Shown: positions 1 to 12,000 of the stretch, piece after piece
How the letters are laid out: every line of letters begins with the position of its first letter
How positions within the stretch are numbered: position 1 is the first letter of the stretch
Source: Cylindrodendrum hubeiense
Lineage: Eukaryota > Ascomycota > Sordariomycetes > Hypocreales > Nectriaceae
Length of the DNA stretch: 64,000 nt
Reading direction: 5' to 3'
NCBI GenBank assembly: GCA_014621425.1
Contig: JAANBB010000157.1
Location: 16,099-80,098 of the forward strand
The notes under the pieces: model-generated
Told to the model about the DNA's origin: nothing
What the model saw: only the letters and a program-made list of their open reading frames with translations
Databases searched by the model: none
Translations under genes and position numbers: made by a program

Positions 1-795
1 GTACCCATCTATACGTCCTGCATTAATACAGGTGATGATACCCTCCGAGACCTGGGTAGGTAGCTCAATATTATCTACTTGTGGTGTGAATGAATCAAGA
101 CCGGCCCAAGCCTATCAACAGCCCTATCCTATCGTATCACCGTACAACCTTTGAATCACCCAGCACATGTTTTTCCACTGTACACTATGAATCCTTCCAC
201 TCTAATAATAAACCAGAAGCCAGTGCTTCGAGAGGCGCGTTCCTGGACGGCCCCTCATCCATTTCTCCACCGTTCGCCCACGATTACAGGGTAGCAGAGG
301 CACACAGGTGGTAGCTCCTTCTGGCCCAGGTGGGTGGTCACAATTTCTTGCCCGATTCGGTGCCTGAAGATCAAGGCACGAACAGTTGGTCCACACACCT
401 CGGGCAGCCCGTCGTGGCAGGCACGGAGCAGCACGACAGTCAGGTACGTACGGTTTCGTTTAGGTCAGCACCGATATTTTTTTTGCGGCTGGGGCTTTGG
501 TGAGTCGAAACAGCCCTCAAACACCGACAACGATCGCAGTTCCGGAGAATCACCACCTCTCCAATACCTCATTACCGCCGACTGTTGCCTGGCGCAAAGT
601 CGCATTCGAAGAGTCCAACGGAAAGAACCGCTCAACTTATTTCTTTTCCGCCGCCCCACTTCCTCTCCGCCTCCCACCTTCTTCCTCCGACATCCTTCCT
701 AACGGTGCCCCGCGATCCCACATCTGCAAGACGCATCTTCGATCTCAACTGTCGCAACCTCGATTCCACTAGCAGCACACGCACCACCAAGCACT
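1..795. other. Intergenic and eIF4E promoter/5' leader
   Basis: No gene is recognisable here. The last 230 bases before the eIF4E start are pyrimidine-rich (many CT and CCT runs), as is usual for fungal 5' leaders, and the start ATG at 796 has a strong context (gcactATGGCC). Short open frames in this stretch have no recognisable protein similarity. Confidence 0.6.
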
Positions 796-1674
796 ATGGC
801 CGCTCCCGCAACCGAGGCCCCTAAGATGGACGAGCAGGTCGATCTCTCCACCATCCCCGTCGACCCCAACGGCAAGGAGGATGCTTCCGACTCCAAGGGT
901 GACGAGCCTGTCACCGTCTTCCACGACAAGGACAACTTCAACGTCAAGCACCCCCTCCAGAACAAGTGGACTCTTTGGTTCACCAAGCCCCCGAGCGGAA
1001 AGGTATGATGAGCCAGCTTCGGATACGCTGGACCTCATGTTGACTGTGACGCAGGGCGACAACTGGAACGATCTGCTGAAGGAGGTTATTACCTTCGATT
1101 CCGTCGAGGAGTTCTGGGGTGTCTACGTGAGTTTTATTCCATCTACTGCCTGTCCCCAAATTCTCTCTGACATATACGCTAGAACAACGTTTCTCCTGTC
1201 TCCGAGCTCGCCCTCAAGTCCGACTACCATCTCTTCAAGGAGGGTGTCCGCCCCGAGTGGGAAGACCCTCAGAACAAGCACGGTGGCAAGTGGTCATACC
1301 AGTACAAGGAAAAGCGCAACGTCGATGTCGACCGCCTCTGGCTCCAGGTTATGATGGCTGCTATCGGCGAGACCCTCGAGAAGGATGAGGAAGATGGTGA
1401 GGTTATGGGTGTTGTTGTCAACGTCCGCAAGGCCTTTTTCCGAATTGGTGTCTGGACTCGCACCATTGGCAAGAGCATCCCCGGCCGCGGTGATGGTGAT
1501 GTCGCCGGTGGAAAGGGCCGCACCGCCGAGAAGGGCAAGGATGTCCTCATGTCTATTGGCCGCCGATTCAAGGAGGTCCTGGAGCTGCCCGCAACCGAGC
1601 AGGTCGAGTACTCTGGTCACACCGACAGTGCTCACTCTGGAAGTACGAGGGCCAAGGCCAAGCACGTTGTCTAA
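796..1674 (+). CDS. Translation initiation factor eIF4E (mRNA cap-binding protein)
   Basis: Cap-binding subunit of the eIF4F complex, which recruits capped mRNAs to the ribosome in the cytoplasm. Three exons, 796-1002, 1055-1126 and 1183-1674, join in frame to give 256 residues, close to the usual eIF4E length plus a short acidic N-terminal tail. Both introns have canonical GT-AG borders (52 and 56 bp). Family landmarks in order: HPLQNKWTLWF near residue 50, VEEFWGVYNNV near 85 (with the cap-stacking Trp), RPEWEDP near 120, and VNVRKAFFRIGVWTR in the C-terminal half. The start was chosen because the ATG opens the frame leading directly into the conserved fold. It stands alone, tail-to-tail with the acyl-CoA synthetase gene on the other strand. 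Confidence 0.97.
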
Positions 1675-2219
1675 GTGGGAGGTTTTTGCGGATGAGGAGG
1701 GATGTCTTTGACTTAGCAAGATACCCAGTAACATGCCTGGTCTATTTTATCCTCTATATGTCATGTCATATCCCTCATGATGATCAGATGGGAAAAAGAG
1801 CGGTACGAGGTTACTGGAAGGCAAGGAGGCAGGGAGCCGAGATCAAGACGAAAGGATCTGGCTCCCACCTGGCCATGGTTTGGGCCGGATACAATTTTTT
1901 CCCTCGAGATTATGATGGCGTTGCTAGGAGGTCCTTCAGTCGAATGGTTACCACGAGTACGAATATGACGAGCTGGTCACCATGGCATCGGAAAAAATAG
2001 AGATAATGTAACATTTTGGTCCATCTCTTCATTTATCATGAAAAGCGTCCGATTATGTCTATCCTGGCTCTAACCCCTGGCCCAACCTGGGGTTTCCATG
2101 TCTAATCACAATACGAATAATCTTACACATCTACATACCTATCTAGGTACTGCTTGCCTTTGCAATGCTGCCGTCCCACATAATCACACATATAGAAACG
2201 GTACTTTTAGTTCCGACTT
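1675..2219. other. Convergent 3' intergenic region
   Basis: Space between the 3' ends of eIF4E (+) and the acyl-CoA synthetase (-). It should hold both 3' untranslated regions. No other feature is seen. Confidence 0.6.
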
Positions 2220-4153
2220 TTACATCTCGTCACCGCTCACATCGTCGGCGAAGATGGCCTTGACTAACTGCTTCTTGTTGATCTTGCCCATGGCGTTGCG
2301 GGGGATATGATCGACGATACGCAGGACCTGAGGGATCTTGTAGTTGGCGAGGCGGTTCTTGAGGGCGCGGCGCATGTCGAGGGGTGACCACTTGGTGACG
2401 ACGTCGTGGTCAAGGATGATGATGGCGCCGACCTTGTGGCCCCAATTGCCGCTTGGCACGGCAACGACAGCGGCCTCGGCGACCTCGGGTAGGGACAGCA
2501 GCTCACGCTCAACCTCGAGGGCGCTGACCTTTTCACCGCCTGTCTTGATGATGTCGGCGGACTTGCGGCCCTGGATGAAGTAGAGGGGCCCACGGGTCCA
2601 GGGCTGAGAGGCGTTATGACCCGCAGAAGGGACGGGCCGGCGGACGGCGACATCTCCCGTCTTGAACCAGCGGCCCTGGCCGTCTTCACCCTCCACGAAC
2701 TCGCTGGCCGTGGCAGTTGGATTGCGCCAGTATTCGCGGAAGATGGTGGGACCGCGCAGTTGGATCTCGCCAGAGCGCTCACGGCCCGTTTCTGGGTCGA
2801 TATCCTCGCCCTCCTCAATAATCTTGCCCGTGTCCATGTCAACAAGGCGAGCCTGCACCGAGGGCAGGGGCCAGCCGACGCTGGCATCAATGCGGTCTCC
2901 AAAGTCAAGACCGCAGCTGAGGGCCATGCCGACCTCGGTCATTCCATAGCGCTCGAGAAGGACGTTGCCATGGCTCAGGTCTCTCCAGGCGGTTTTGATC
3001 GGCGTCGGGAGCGCCGCGGAGCCGGAGATGGCGACGCGCATGTGCTCTGGTGAGGTGGCGGTGCGGGCGGCATCTTGAACATGTGAGGGGAGAGATTTGT
3101 AGCTGTTGAGAAGACGGCTATAAACGGTGGGGACAACGGTGAAGAAGGTGATCTTGTCCTTGGGGGCAGCCTGGTCGGCGGTTGGCAGGAACGGGGCTGA
3201 GAGGCGCTTCCAGACGGCGTCGGCGTTGAAGGGGAACATGAACTCAATAGTAGAGCCGGCGAGAAGAGGGGTCAGGATAGCATTCACGGTGCCATGAATG
3301 TGGTGGAGGGGGAGGACGTGGAGTAGGTGATCGGAGGGTGAATACTCCCAGGCCTCAAGGAGGGAACGGGACTGAGCCGTGAGGACGGACTGGGGGAGCA
3401 AAACGCCTTTCTAAGTGACGAGTCAGCAGAGAGAACAAAACACTTTCGCGAACATCTTCTGTCGTACCGGCCGATTGGTCGTGCCTGAGGTGTACAGCAT
3501 CATGCCTGCTTCTCCGGGATCGGAGTCGCCCAGCGCAACGTCCTCATGGCTTGCTCCGCCAATGTGTTTCGCCAACTCGAGGTGCGCAGGCTTAGATGTC
3601 AAGTCGGTGGCCAACACTTCCTTGGCTTTGGGCACAAACTTGCTCGAAGAGACGAGCAGCGAGGCCTCGCTTTGGTTGAGGATATACTGGAGCTCGGGAG
3701 CCGGGAATGCAGGAGACAAGGGCACGGCGATGGACCGGGCGGCCATGACGGCGAGGAGGGTCACTGCGAAGTTCGGCGTCAGCGCCAACAATCGAGAGAA
3801 CGCGAAGGAGTGGTGGGGCGTGGCTCACCGACGTAGTCGTAGCTGTTCTCGACGAGGAAGGCAATGCGCTCGCCATTGAGGTCATCGCGGCCAGTGGCCT
3901 CGGAGAGGCGATCGCGGGCTCGGCGCACATCCCCAAGAAGCTCGCCGTACTTGAAGGTGCGCCCGGAGAGGGAGTGGACGACAGCGGTGGATTCGGGGTC
4001 ATGACGGGAGACAGCCTCGAAGAGAGGCAGGCGCGGGAGGGTGGAGAGCATTTTGGCGGCGGGACGGAGCGAGGCGAAGGACGAGGTCAAGTACGGAGAG
4101 GACGAGGTGCGGCGCCGGACGGCGGAGGATAGAAGTGACCGGAGAAGGGACAT
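2220..4153 (-). CDS. ACSF3-like AMP-forming acyl-CoA synthetase (probable malonyl-CoA synthetase)
   Basis: Member of the ANL adenylating-enzyme superfamily, which activates a carboxylate with ATP and transfers it to CoA. Exons on the minus strand are 4153-3829, 3763-3468 and 3410-2220, giving 603 residues; introns are 65 and 57 bp with GT-AG borders. Visible motifs: the P-loop YTSGTTNRPKGV near residues 199-210 (interrupted by intron 2), YGMTEVGM (A5), TGDVAVRR (A7), GRKSADIIKTGGEKVSALE (A8) and the C-terminal catalytic Lys region GKINKKQL (A10). Overall resemblance is to ACSF3, the mitochondrial malonyl/methylmalonyl-CoA synthetase, but the substrate cannot be read from sequence. The chosen start gives a basic, Ser/Leu-rich N-terminus (MSLLRSLLSSAVRRR) suited to mitochondrial import. 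A second in-frame Met (MLSTLPRLPLF) could give a cytosolic form. The C-terminus is acidic and lacks a peroxisomal PTS1. Confidence 0.9.
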
Positions 4154-5191
4154 TGTGTAACCGGAGAGAGGAGGGAGCAAGATAAGAGGGGTTATCAATT
4201 GGGGTCGCAACCAGCTCGGGAAGGATGCGTGGGCGGAGTCGCAACGACGCCGAGTCCGGTCCGGCGGGACATTTGCCGAGGGGACGATGGATGGATGGAT
4301 GGTGATGGGGAAGATCCGTGATCCTGGGCCGGAGCGGTAGATTTGTTTGGCCCTGGTGTAGGTGACGTCGGGCAACGGGCCCCCGGGGCGCCGCTAATTG
4401 GGCCTCCCGTGCTGAAAGTCTCCGCCGAGGGTACGTACCTCGCCCATCTTCGGCCGAGAGTGTTCGATCGGCACCTAGAAGTAGCTGCGAAAGTAGGTGG
4501 GCTGGCAGGTTAATTTCCTCAACCCCAAAGCTATAGTTTAGCTTAAATTGACCGAGGTAACGGGAGGATCTCGTCGGAGAAATTTGATGAGATCTTAATA
4601 CTCCATCTCCGAGAAAAGTATCTCAACTGCCGCGGGGCCACAAGTGTTGCAACCATTCGCTGGCCTCAAATGACATCTCATTCGCAAATCCTGAACTCAA
4701 ATCCGCGCTGAGGGGTTTAGATCTAATAATAGGATGCCTTACAAAACAGAGGAGAAAACGGAGGAGAAAGCCTCGGGACTTCTTACGTTGAGGTTTTATC
4801 ATAGGTTGCGATGTGCTGATGCTGAGATAGACTAGCTGGGTGGAAAGGGCTGCCGGCTTATACAACTCGACTTTTGTTTGCTTACCCCTCCCTCCCTAGT
4901 CAAATGGAGAAAGGCGTGTAAACAAAGTGCAAGTCGAAGGGAGACACAGCATTGTATTTTGCTGCACGTAGGTGTGCATAATCAATGCCAGTTGTCTGGT
5001 TGAAGCCTGACGAGCAGACCGCTTTTTTTTTCATTGAGGGGTATTAGGTAGCAATTGCATATTGGTCGAATAAGAGTCACATTCCTCAGACACGAACATT
5101 GGGCTGGATGCCTTCATCTGATCATCAACTGAGCCTTTTCCTATTACTCACAGATCCAAAACTCGACTCAGCCACTTTTACTCTAAGCAAG
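4154..5191. other. Divergent intergenic region
   Basis: Shared upstream region of the acyl-CoA synthetase (-) and the predicted membrane protein (+). It includes a short (ATGG)n tract near 4287-4302. No gene or RNA is recognised. Confidence 0.5.
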
Positions 5192-6504
5192 ATGGCACTG
5201 GGCCAATTTGAATTCACCCTCTTGGCGAGTGTCTTGGTGGCCTACATCATCTTCACTCCCGAGCCTCTGGTGTTGTTGCGGAATCTTGCTGCATGGGCGA
5301 CTCTGACCTGGATGGCCTGGTACGGCCATCAACACTGGGAGACGTCTGCTTGGACAAGAAGGCTCGTTAGTGGTTTCTACAATGACCGTGCCATTTCTAC
5401 TATCGTGGAGTTGTATTGGGACGAAGCACTTGGCGTTTTATATGACTTAAGAGCCAAGTCGATTGGGGGATTCCCGCTCAAGTGGCTTGCAAACATCTTT
5501 GGATGGCTACGACCTGATGGAAGAACTTCAGGTACTGCCACCCTTTGACCTCGCCCTGGGTCAAAACCGGTCTACTAACCTCCTCCACAGGCACCAAAAC
5601 CGAATCTGACAGAGCTGTCCCGCGCCATAAGAAATATTATGCCATCCTCATAACAACGCCGCCAGTCCATTTCTATGGGCCGGTGAGTGATCGTCTCCAT
5701 TCAACACCCGATCAACCACGCCCAATCCCGTTGAAATCGACTTCAACAGATACAACTCCCCCAATGCTGGAATCATTGAAGTTCCGGCGACACTTTGCCC
5801 TCTGTCTCGTTCCTACAGGGGTTTGGGAATCGAAGACCAAGACTCTCGCCGAAAAGTTCGACGGGCAGTTATTTTGGGACTACTACGGCGACATACCGGG
5901 CAGTTCGAGAGCAGCTGCCTGGCCACGAAGCCGAATTTCGACGCTCAATGGGATTCAGGAACTTGGCATCATTAGATCCGATGGTGACGCTGTTAGTGCC
6001 TGCACAAGCCGTAAGTATAGCCTTGAGAGTCTTCTAGTGTTACGGGAGTATTGGGTTTCCGGACTTTTTATTTATTTATAGAAATGCGCTAATGAGTAGA
6101 TAGACTACTACCAACTTCGAGAAAACTGGAAATATCTCAACATTTGGTGGAACGACGCTGACTTTGCGATCATTCTTGCCTGCCTTGTCGACGAAAGTGC
6201 CGTTCCCATCTGTCGGGTCTTAATGCGTCGTCGGGACGAACTGAGAGAGACCGAAATCACTATGCCGCGACAGGCATCGTGCCGTGCAGCAACCTTCATG
6301 ACCTTGGCTGCTGCTGGTGGACTGATGGTGATGACAGCGGGTCTGGCCGCCCCAGTCGCCGCTCCTCTCTTTGCTGCTGCCGGCGCAACCCATTTTGCAA
6401 AGGACGTATTGACAGCTGGTGAAAATGACCGTCGGGACCAGCGACTGGCGTCGTCTAATGAGCTCCAAGATCGATTCCCACACTTGCGACAGCTGTTTAT
6501 GTGA
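5192..6504 (+). CDS. Hypothetical protein with N- and C-terminal hydrophobic segments
   Basis: Not recognised as any named family. A four-exon model (5192-5531, 5591-5682, 5819-6010, 6100-6504) keeps one frame across three introns (59, 136 and 89 bp, all GT-AG; intron 1 has a good CTAAC branch site) and gives 342 residues. The N-terminus is hydrophobic (roughly residues 5-25 and 30-45), suggesting membrane association. The middle is soluble and contains aromatic stretches such as YYQLRENWKYLNIWWN. Near the C-terminus an Ala/Gly/Met-rich hydrophobic block (about residues 275-315) could form a membrane hairpin, followed by a charged tail ending HLRQLFM. The exact acceptor of exon 3 is inferred from frame consistency. 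A Sordariomycete-specific protein is likely; function unknown. Confidence 0.6.
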
Positions 6505-6723
6505 ACATTCGGAGTAGCAGCGGTACCTGGACCTCCCAACTACTTTTTACCATATTTATCGACATTATTATTTTATTCCCAGATGACTACATGGAATCCA
6601 TCAAATCCGAAGCAGGGAACGTGCTCGCGTCCCTTGTACACCCAGACCGCAACCCCTTCACTACTACAACTAACGGAGTTCTTTGCGATTGGTTCAGTAA
6701 TGCCATTAACCGCCCAGCCCTGG

Positions 6724-6756
6724 GACCATGGATCATGGACCATGGACCATGGACCA
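6724..6756. repeat. CATGGAC/CATGGAT tandem repeat
   Basis: Four to five imperfect 7-bp units (CATGGAT, CATGGAC, CATGGAC) in a row. Each contains an NcoI-type CCATGG palindrome. Confidence 0.75.
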
Positions 6757-7240
6757 AAGACTTTCCTGCTCGACATTCTCACGTGACGGCAGAGGCCTGT
6801 AGATCAGGGCCACACGATGATTCGGCTAGAGAAGGCGGCAAAAGTGGCTGGAGATGATGTCTCTGGGCGGCATGTTGGCGTCCGAGAGCCTAGGATCCTT
6901 GACACACTTGGGGGCCACAAAACCGCCAGCGGTGTCATTACGTACCTCGCCTATCTTGTCTGCCGGGAATGTCTGAGGTCTGAGCGCTGTGGTGTTGTCG
7001 AGTTAGCGGGACGGCACAGCGGCAAGTGGCAGCTAAAGCAGGTTCCCCTCCTGGACTCACGCCCGCTTGGACACTCGGGCACGGGAGGGAGGTCGGGAGC
7101 GGGCCATACTGTGGGTTGAGTAGCGGCGGTGGGGTGACGACGGCGTGCTGGGGCGGGCAGCCGGTCAGGCAGTTCAGGCAGTGAGCCATACCGATAGCGA
7201 GGGGATCCGCGGTAGGTGGCATGAGGGTTGGGTGGGTTGG

Positions 7241-7271
7241 ATGGGCTGTATGGGCTGTATGGGCTGTATGG
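7241..7271. repeat. 9-bp tandem repeat (ATGGGCTGT)
   Basis: Three perfect ATGGGCTGT units followed by a partial one, embedded in a G/T-rich stretch (7221-7280). Confidence 0.85.
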
Positions 7272-7619
7272 GTGGCATGGAGAGAAGGGATGCTTCTTTG
7301 GAAGGTTCTGTGCGTCCAGCCACTGCAAAGGCCCCTGCCGGCGTGCTCCACCGTATCACACCGTCTTCGTAGTGTGTGTGTGTTGGCGGCCAGGCCAGGC
7401 CAGGCTCTGCTGTTGCGGTTTCGGTACTTTGTACAGCATCGTGACTGATAACTGTCTGATCCACCATCCATGGCGATCCGTGGCNTCGCCCTGCCCAGGC
7501 TTGCCAGGCTTGCCAGGCACGCCGCGGGAAATTCCACGGTGAGGTGTTTCCGGGCGCCACGCGCTGATCTGGTGCCGCAAGCAACTTGTTAGTGCCAGCG
7601 CTCCAAGGCTACCATGACT

Positions 7620-7662
7620 ATCCACGACACCATCCACGACTCCATCCACGACACTATCCACC
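7620..7662. repeat. 12-bp tandem repeat (ATCCACGACWCC)
   Basis: Three 12-bp units, ATCCACGACACC, ATCCACGACTCC and ATCCACGACACT, plus a partial fourth. Confidence 0.85.
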
Positions 7663-8083
7663 GTCCCTGACTATGCAAACAGGGGCCGCGGGAGACGAAC
7701 CAGCACAGCGACCCTCATTTTCCGGCGCCCAATTCGCCCTGGACCCTTGTGGCCCCAGGGCCCCCAGCTTAGTGCTGTAAGTTGGCTCTGCAGCTTGGCT
7801 CTGCGGCTAGGCCGCCTGGGCCTTCGGGGCCCCAGCCGTGGCCCGTCGTGGCCCGTCGTTGGCTCATGTAGGCTCTTACGGGCACTCGCAGGTAGGGGGG
7901 TGGCCGCGCTGTGTGGCACCTGCGGGAGCCGGGAGCAAGGGGAGCAGAGAGATCAAAGCGACCAGAGCAACGAAAGAGACCAGAGAGATCAGAGGCCCCC
8001 CCTGTCGACGCTGCAGCCAGCCTTCCAGCCTTGTCGCCTTGTGCCTGCGCTCTGCGTTGCTCTGGCTTCCCCATGTCTCTCCT

Positions 8084-8117
8084 GCTCGTAGCTCGCAGCT
8101 CGCAGCTTGCAGCTCGC
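8084..8117. repeat. 7-bp tandem repeat (AGCTCGC)
   Basis: Five near-identical heptamers with consensus AGCTCGC, one with a C-to-T change (AGCTTGC) and one reading AGCTCGT. Confidence 0.8.
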
Positions 8118-8305
8118 CTCTGCCCGTCCCCTGTCCGTCCCCGTGTCCCTGCGTATCGCCATGCAATGAATTTCCCGACAATGCTAATCCTCACCGACGT
8201 CGGGCCATGTCCCATAGAAATCACATCATTCCGTATCTGCCCTGTTTCAACTGACTCGGCATGTGCAGTCGGGATCATTTTTCGTTCTGTAAAAGCACAG
8301 ATGGG

Positions 8306-8375
8306 GTCACAGCGGGATCACAGCGGAATGAATCACGGACCACAGCGGCATGAATCACAGCGGCATCACAACGGG
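8306..8375. repeat. Imperfect ATCACAGCGG repeats
   Basis: Four to five copies of ATCACAGCGG or close variants (CACAGCGGGATCACAGCGGA, ACCACAGCGGC, AATCACAGCGGC), spaced 10 to 24 bp apart. Confidence 0.75.
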
Positions 8376-9095
8376 TTCCTCAACTCATCGTGTTCGGGAC
8401 ATCACGTGATTTGCATACCATTCCTCAACCTCACGTCTCTCGCTCTCTCTGCGTGCGGCCGTCTTGTCCAAGGCGACGTCTGGTAGTTCTGGTATTACCC
8501 CGTCGTCCTTATTTCGTACATATCACACGGGTTGAGCGTTGCTGGGAGGCCCAATTCTTATCCTCGTATCCCCCCCCCCCCACAGGCCGTCGCCCGTCAC
8601 CATCACCGTAATTACCACTTCAGTCTCAAGACTACGCCCTTACACCCCACACTGCCCATCGTCCTTTTTCGACGCGCGCCCTCGTACAAGGTGCCGCCGG
8701 TCAATGCAGCGTCCCCCTTTCAGACAGGAAGCCAACTCTTCGCCCGTGCTAGGAGGATCAATTCCCAATGTTGGTGCTTCCTATCCCATCTCACCTAAAT
8801 GCTCCTCCCAATGTAGATCCTCATGTTACCATGATGACATGGTCCTCCAACGCCTGAAAATGCTCTAATCGCAAATATCCCAGATGCTTAAATACAATGC
8901 GTCCAACCCGTAATGCGACACTACCGCCGCCTGGGGACTACCGCCGCTTGGGTACAAACAAGCTCGGCTTCCCTTTCTTTCGGGGGTTTGGTGGTGGCAG
9001 GCTCTTCGGTGGTGGCTGGAGCTATCATTAGCAAATGTCCGGCAAGTGGGTCGTCCCCTACGTAGTACATAGCACATACCCTACTGTTCCCTGTC

Positions 9096-12000
9096 TCATT
9101 TGGCTGGTTCGACATCGATCCACTCGATGTCCTCGTCGGATTCATCGGCCCTGTTGGAATCGCCGGTGGTCGCTCTGGGGGGACCATTCCCAGCACCGAC
9201 ATGGCTGACGGATCTGTTGGGAGCTTGGGTGGCCGGTTTGGTCTCTGGCCAAACTTGCCCATAAGCCCTCCTCGACCTTTGTCGCTCGCTATCTGTTGGT
9301 GTGTTAGACATATTTGGCTGGTTTTTGCTGGTTGTAGGTGTTACTTGACATACTCTCTTTGCTCCCGGTTGGTTGGAGTCGGATCCGTCCAATGTTCGTT
9401 TCTTAGCTTCCGATCCCTGCGGTTTGCTCGTAGACGTGTGGATGACTGGCGGCCCACCAGACCTTGGCACCACCTCGCTCTTTCCAAGCCCGCCAAGTCC
9501 GGGGATTGGAGCTGGTGCGGTAGGGCCGGTGGGTTTTCCAGCTGTGATATTTGGTGATGCTGAACGAGACGAATTGAATCTGGACGGTGCTGCATTCATC
9601 GACGGTGCTGCATTCATCGCTGGTGCGTCTCGCATCGTAACCTCTCGATCTTGTGCCTGTGGTGCTGGCGCAGGTAGAAGGTAGGTGCCTGGTTTGGCTT
9701 GTTCAAGAGGCTTCCTCAGCATCGAGATGATATCACCCTTGGTGTATCGATCTCGCGCTTGGGCATCCTGGATGAGCTTCCGCCAGAATTCACCCTGGAC
9801 AAGAGCCCTTGAGTCACCAAGAATCCAGAGCGATGACTTGGCTCGTGTCAGACCGACGTTCATTCGGCGAATGTCAGTCATGAAACCGATACCACCCGTG
9901 GGACTAGCTCGGACACATGAGAAGATGATAATCTCACATTCTCGACCCTGGAAGGCATCCGTGGTGTTGAACTCGATGATGTTGGTGATGCCCTCGCCGT
10001 AACGGGCTGTGAATCGATTCCGGAGCTCGAACAGCTGGGCTTTATACGGAGTGATGATACCAATCTTGCCCGTCAAGTCGTTGTCTCCATGCTCCTTACT
10101 GAAACGGTCGTAGATCTGCATCGCAACATCCAGCTCTCTGGTGTTGACCAGGGACCGGCCCCTATTACCGCGCTCCTGGACACCCTGAACATCAAAGAAG
10201 CGGTACGGTCCGAGCAGGAGATTCTTGTGCCATGGCTGCTGGCGAAGCTCCTGCATGTTTTGGCCATCCAGAAGCTGTCCTTCGTAAAATTCTCTGCTTG
10301 GGAACATACTGATTTCAGGATGCATGCGGTACTGCATATCTAGCAGATGGACAGACTTCGGATGGTTCTGCTGCATTCGCACGAACAAACTTTGATCGTA
10401 TCCGAACCTCGCGGCTGATTGCGAAAGCACGGTAGGCGGCAGCTGTTTCGGATCACCGACCAGGATACACTTGCAGCATCCGTACTTCAGGGGAATTAAG
10501 GCACTCAGTTCAACACACTGCGCAGCCTCGTCAATGATGACCGTTTCAAATTCGACGTCGAGGTTTCGGAACATCTCATGCCCACTTCCACTCAGGGTGG
10601 CGCAGAGAACTTGGGCTGAGTTGAGGATCTCTTGCTGAACCTGGCGGCGGCGCATCTCCATTTCTCGCGCAACCGAGTTGCCGCTATCCTTTTGGGCGTC
10701 GATTTGCTTTCCGATCTGCATCTGCCGCCTTTTCAACTCCTCAAACTGTCGTGAGAGGGTGTTGTAGAGCACACGATCGTCAAGACCACGAGTTTCTTCA
10801 AGTCGGGGCCGCAGTTGCGACAGCTCCTCCTTGATCTTGCCGGCATCCTCGTGCAGCTTCTCGCGGTCGGCCCTGGCCTTTTCTTTGGTCGTGTCACCCT
10901 CAAGGCGTGCCTTGACTAGTTCGTCGAGAGTAACATCCCTGACAGCAGCGTTGATGGCGTCACTTCTACCCAATCGAATGACATTGATGTTCCGGGTCTT
11001 ACCACTAATTGTCTTGATCCCAGACTTGAGTCGCAAGACCAGCTCGTCCACAGCTGCGTTACTGGGAGCACATACTAGGAGCTTCTTGGGTCGAGGTTGG
11101 TTGTTTGCATTAGGAGCACCAATTGGTCGCAGAGGGACGCCGACCGGGACGCCGGTAGTACCCATTTGACTGAGTTGCTCAGAGAGCAGAGTTCCCACCA
11201 TGGCAATAATAGTCTTCGTTTTTCCGGTTCCAGGGGGTCTGGGATCGGTTAGCTTTAACACCTCAATGAGAAGACAAGAAATTACCCTTGAATCAGAGTG
11301 AATCCATCATTGTCATGGGCACCCAAGACAGCCATAGCCTGACCTCGATTGAGGGAGAAATTTTCCATGTAGTTGGTAATCTTTTCATCCCCATATCGAA
11401 TGATTGGCGATGGCTCGGCCTTGAGAATCTCATCCATGAGATCGTAGTACTGCAGACTCTCAAGGGCAGCGTATTCTCTCTCTATGGTGGTCATGTTGGT
11501 AATCTTGACACCATGGACGCTCACACCAGGAGTTATGACCTGCGAAAGTGGATTGCCTCTCGATGCCACACGATAAGTGATCTCAATAAGCTCCTTTTTG
11601 TAAGTGATACGATGGACCCTGGCCAGGCAGTGTCGAGCAGTCTTCTCCGTTAGAGGGCTCTCAGCTTCGGAGACGAGGAGGATGTCACCTTCCATAACCC
11701 GGCGTTCTTTATTCTGGACCACAGGCATCGTGAATGTCACCTCCAAGTAACTGTCGACGCTTGCACGACTGGCAATCTTCATGCCGAATGGTTGAGATGT
11801 CACCTCATCCTTTGAGGTGACAAATGAACGCCAGGCTTCAGAAGCTAGCAAGGGGAAGAAGGTCTCCTGGTAGGATTTGGGGTTGAGGTACTTGGTTGCG
11901 ACTTCTGACGCTGCCGGGCCAATTGGAGGATCGTTTCCTTCGTGGAAGATATCCCATGCCAAGATCGTGTTGTGGAGTCGGTCCATGGGAGGGATCAATC

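Larger units (their letters stand above)
6505..9095. other. Gene-free region with short tandem repeats and one unresolved base
   Basis: No coding region is supported. The sequence is rich in short tandem repeats (listed separately), contains a poly-C run near 8569-8581, and has the only N in the window at 7485. Open frames here have repetitive composition and overlap on both strands, so they are treated as chance. Confidence 0.55.

Noticed and set aside
7241..8375. CRISPR-like repeat spacing
   Set aside because: Units are short and contiguous or of different sequence; there are no regular spacers, and the genome is eukaryotic.
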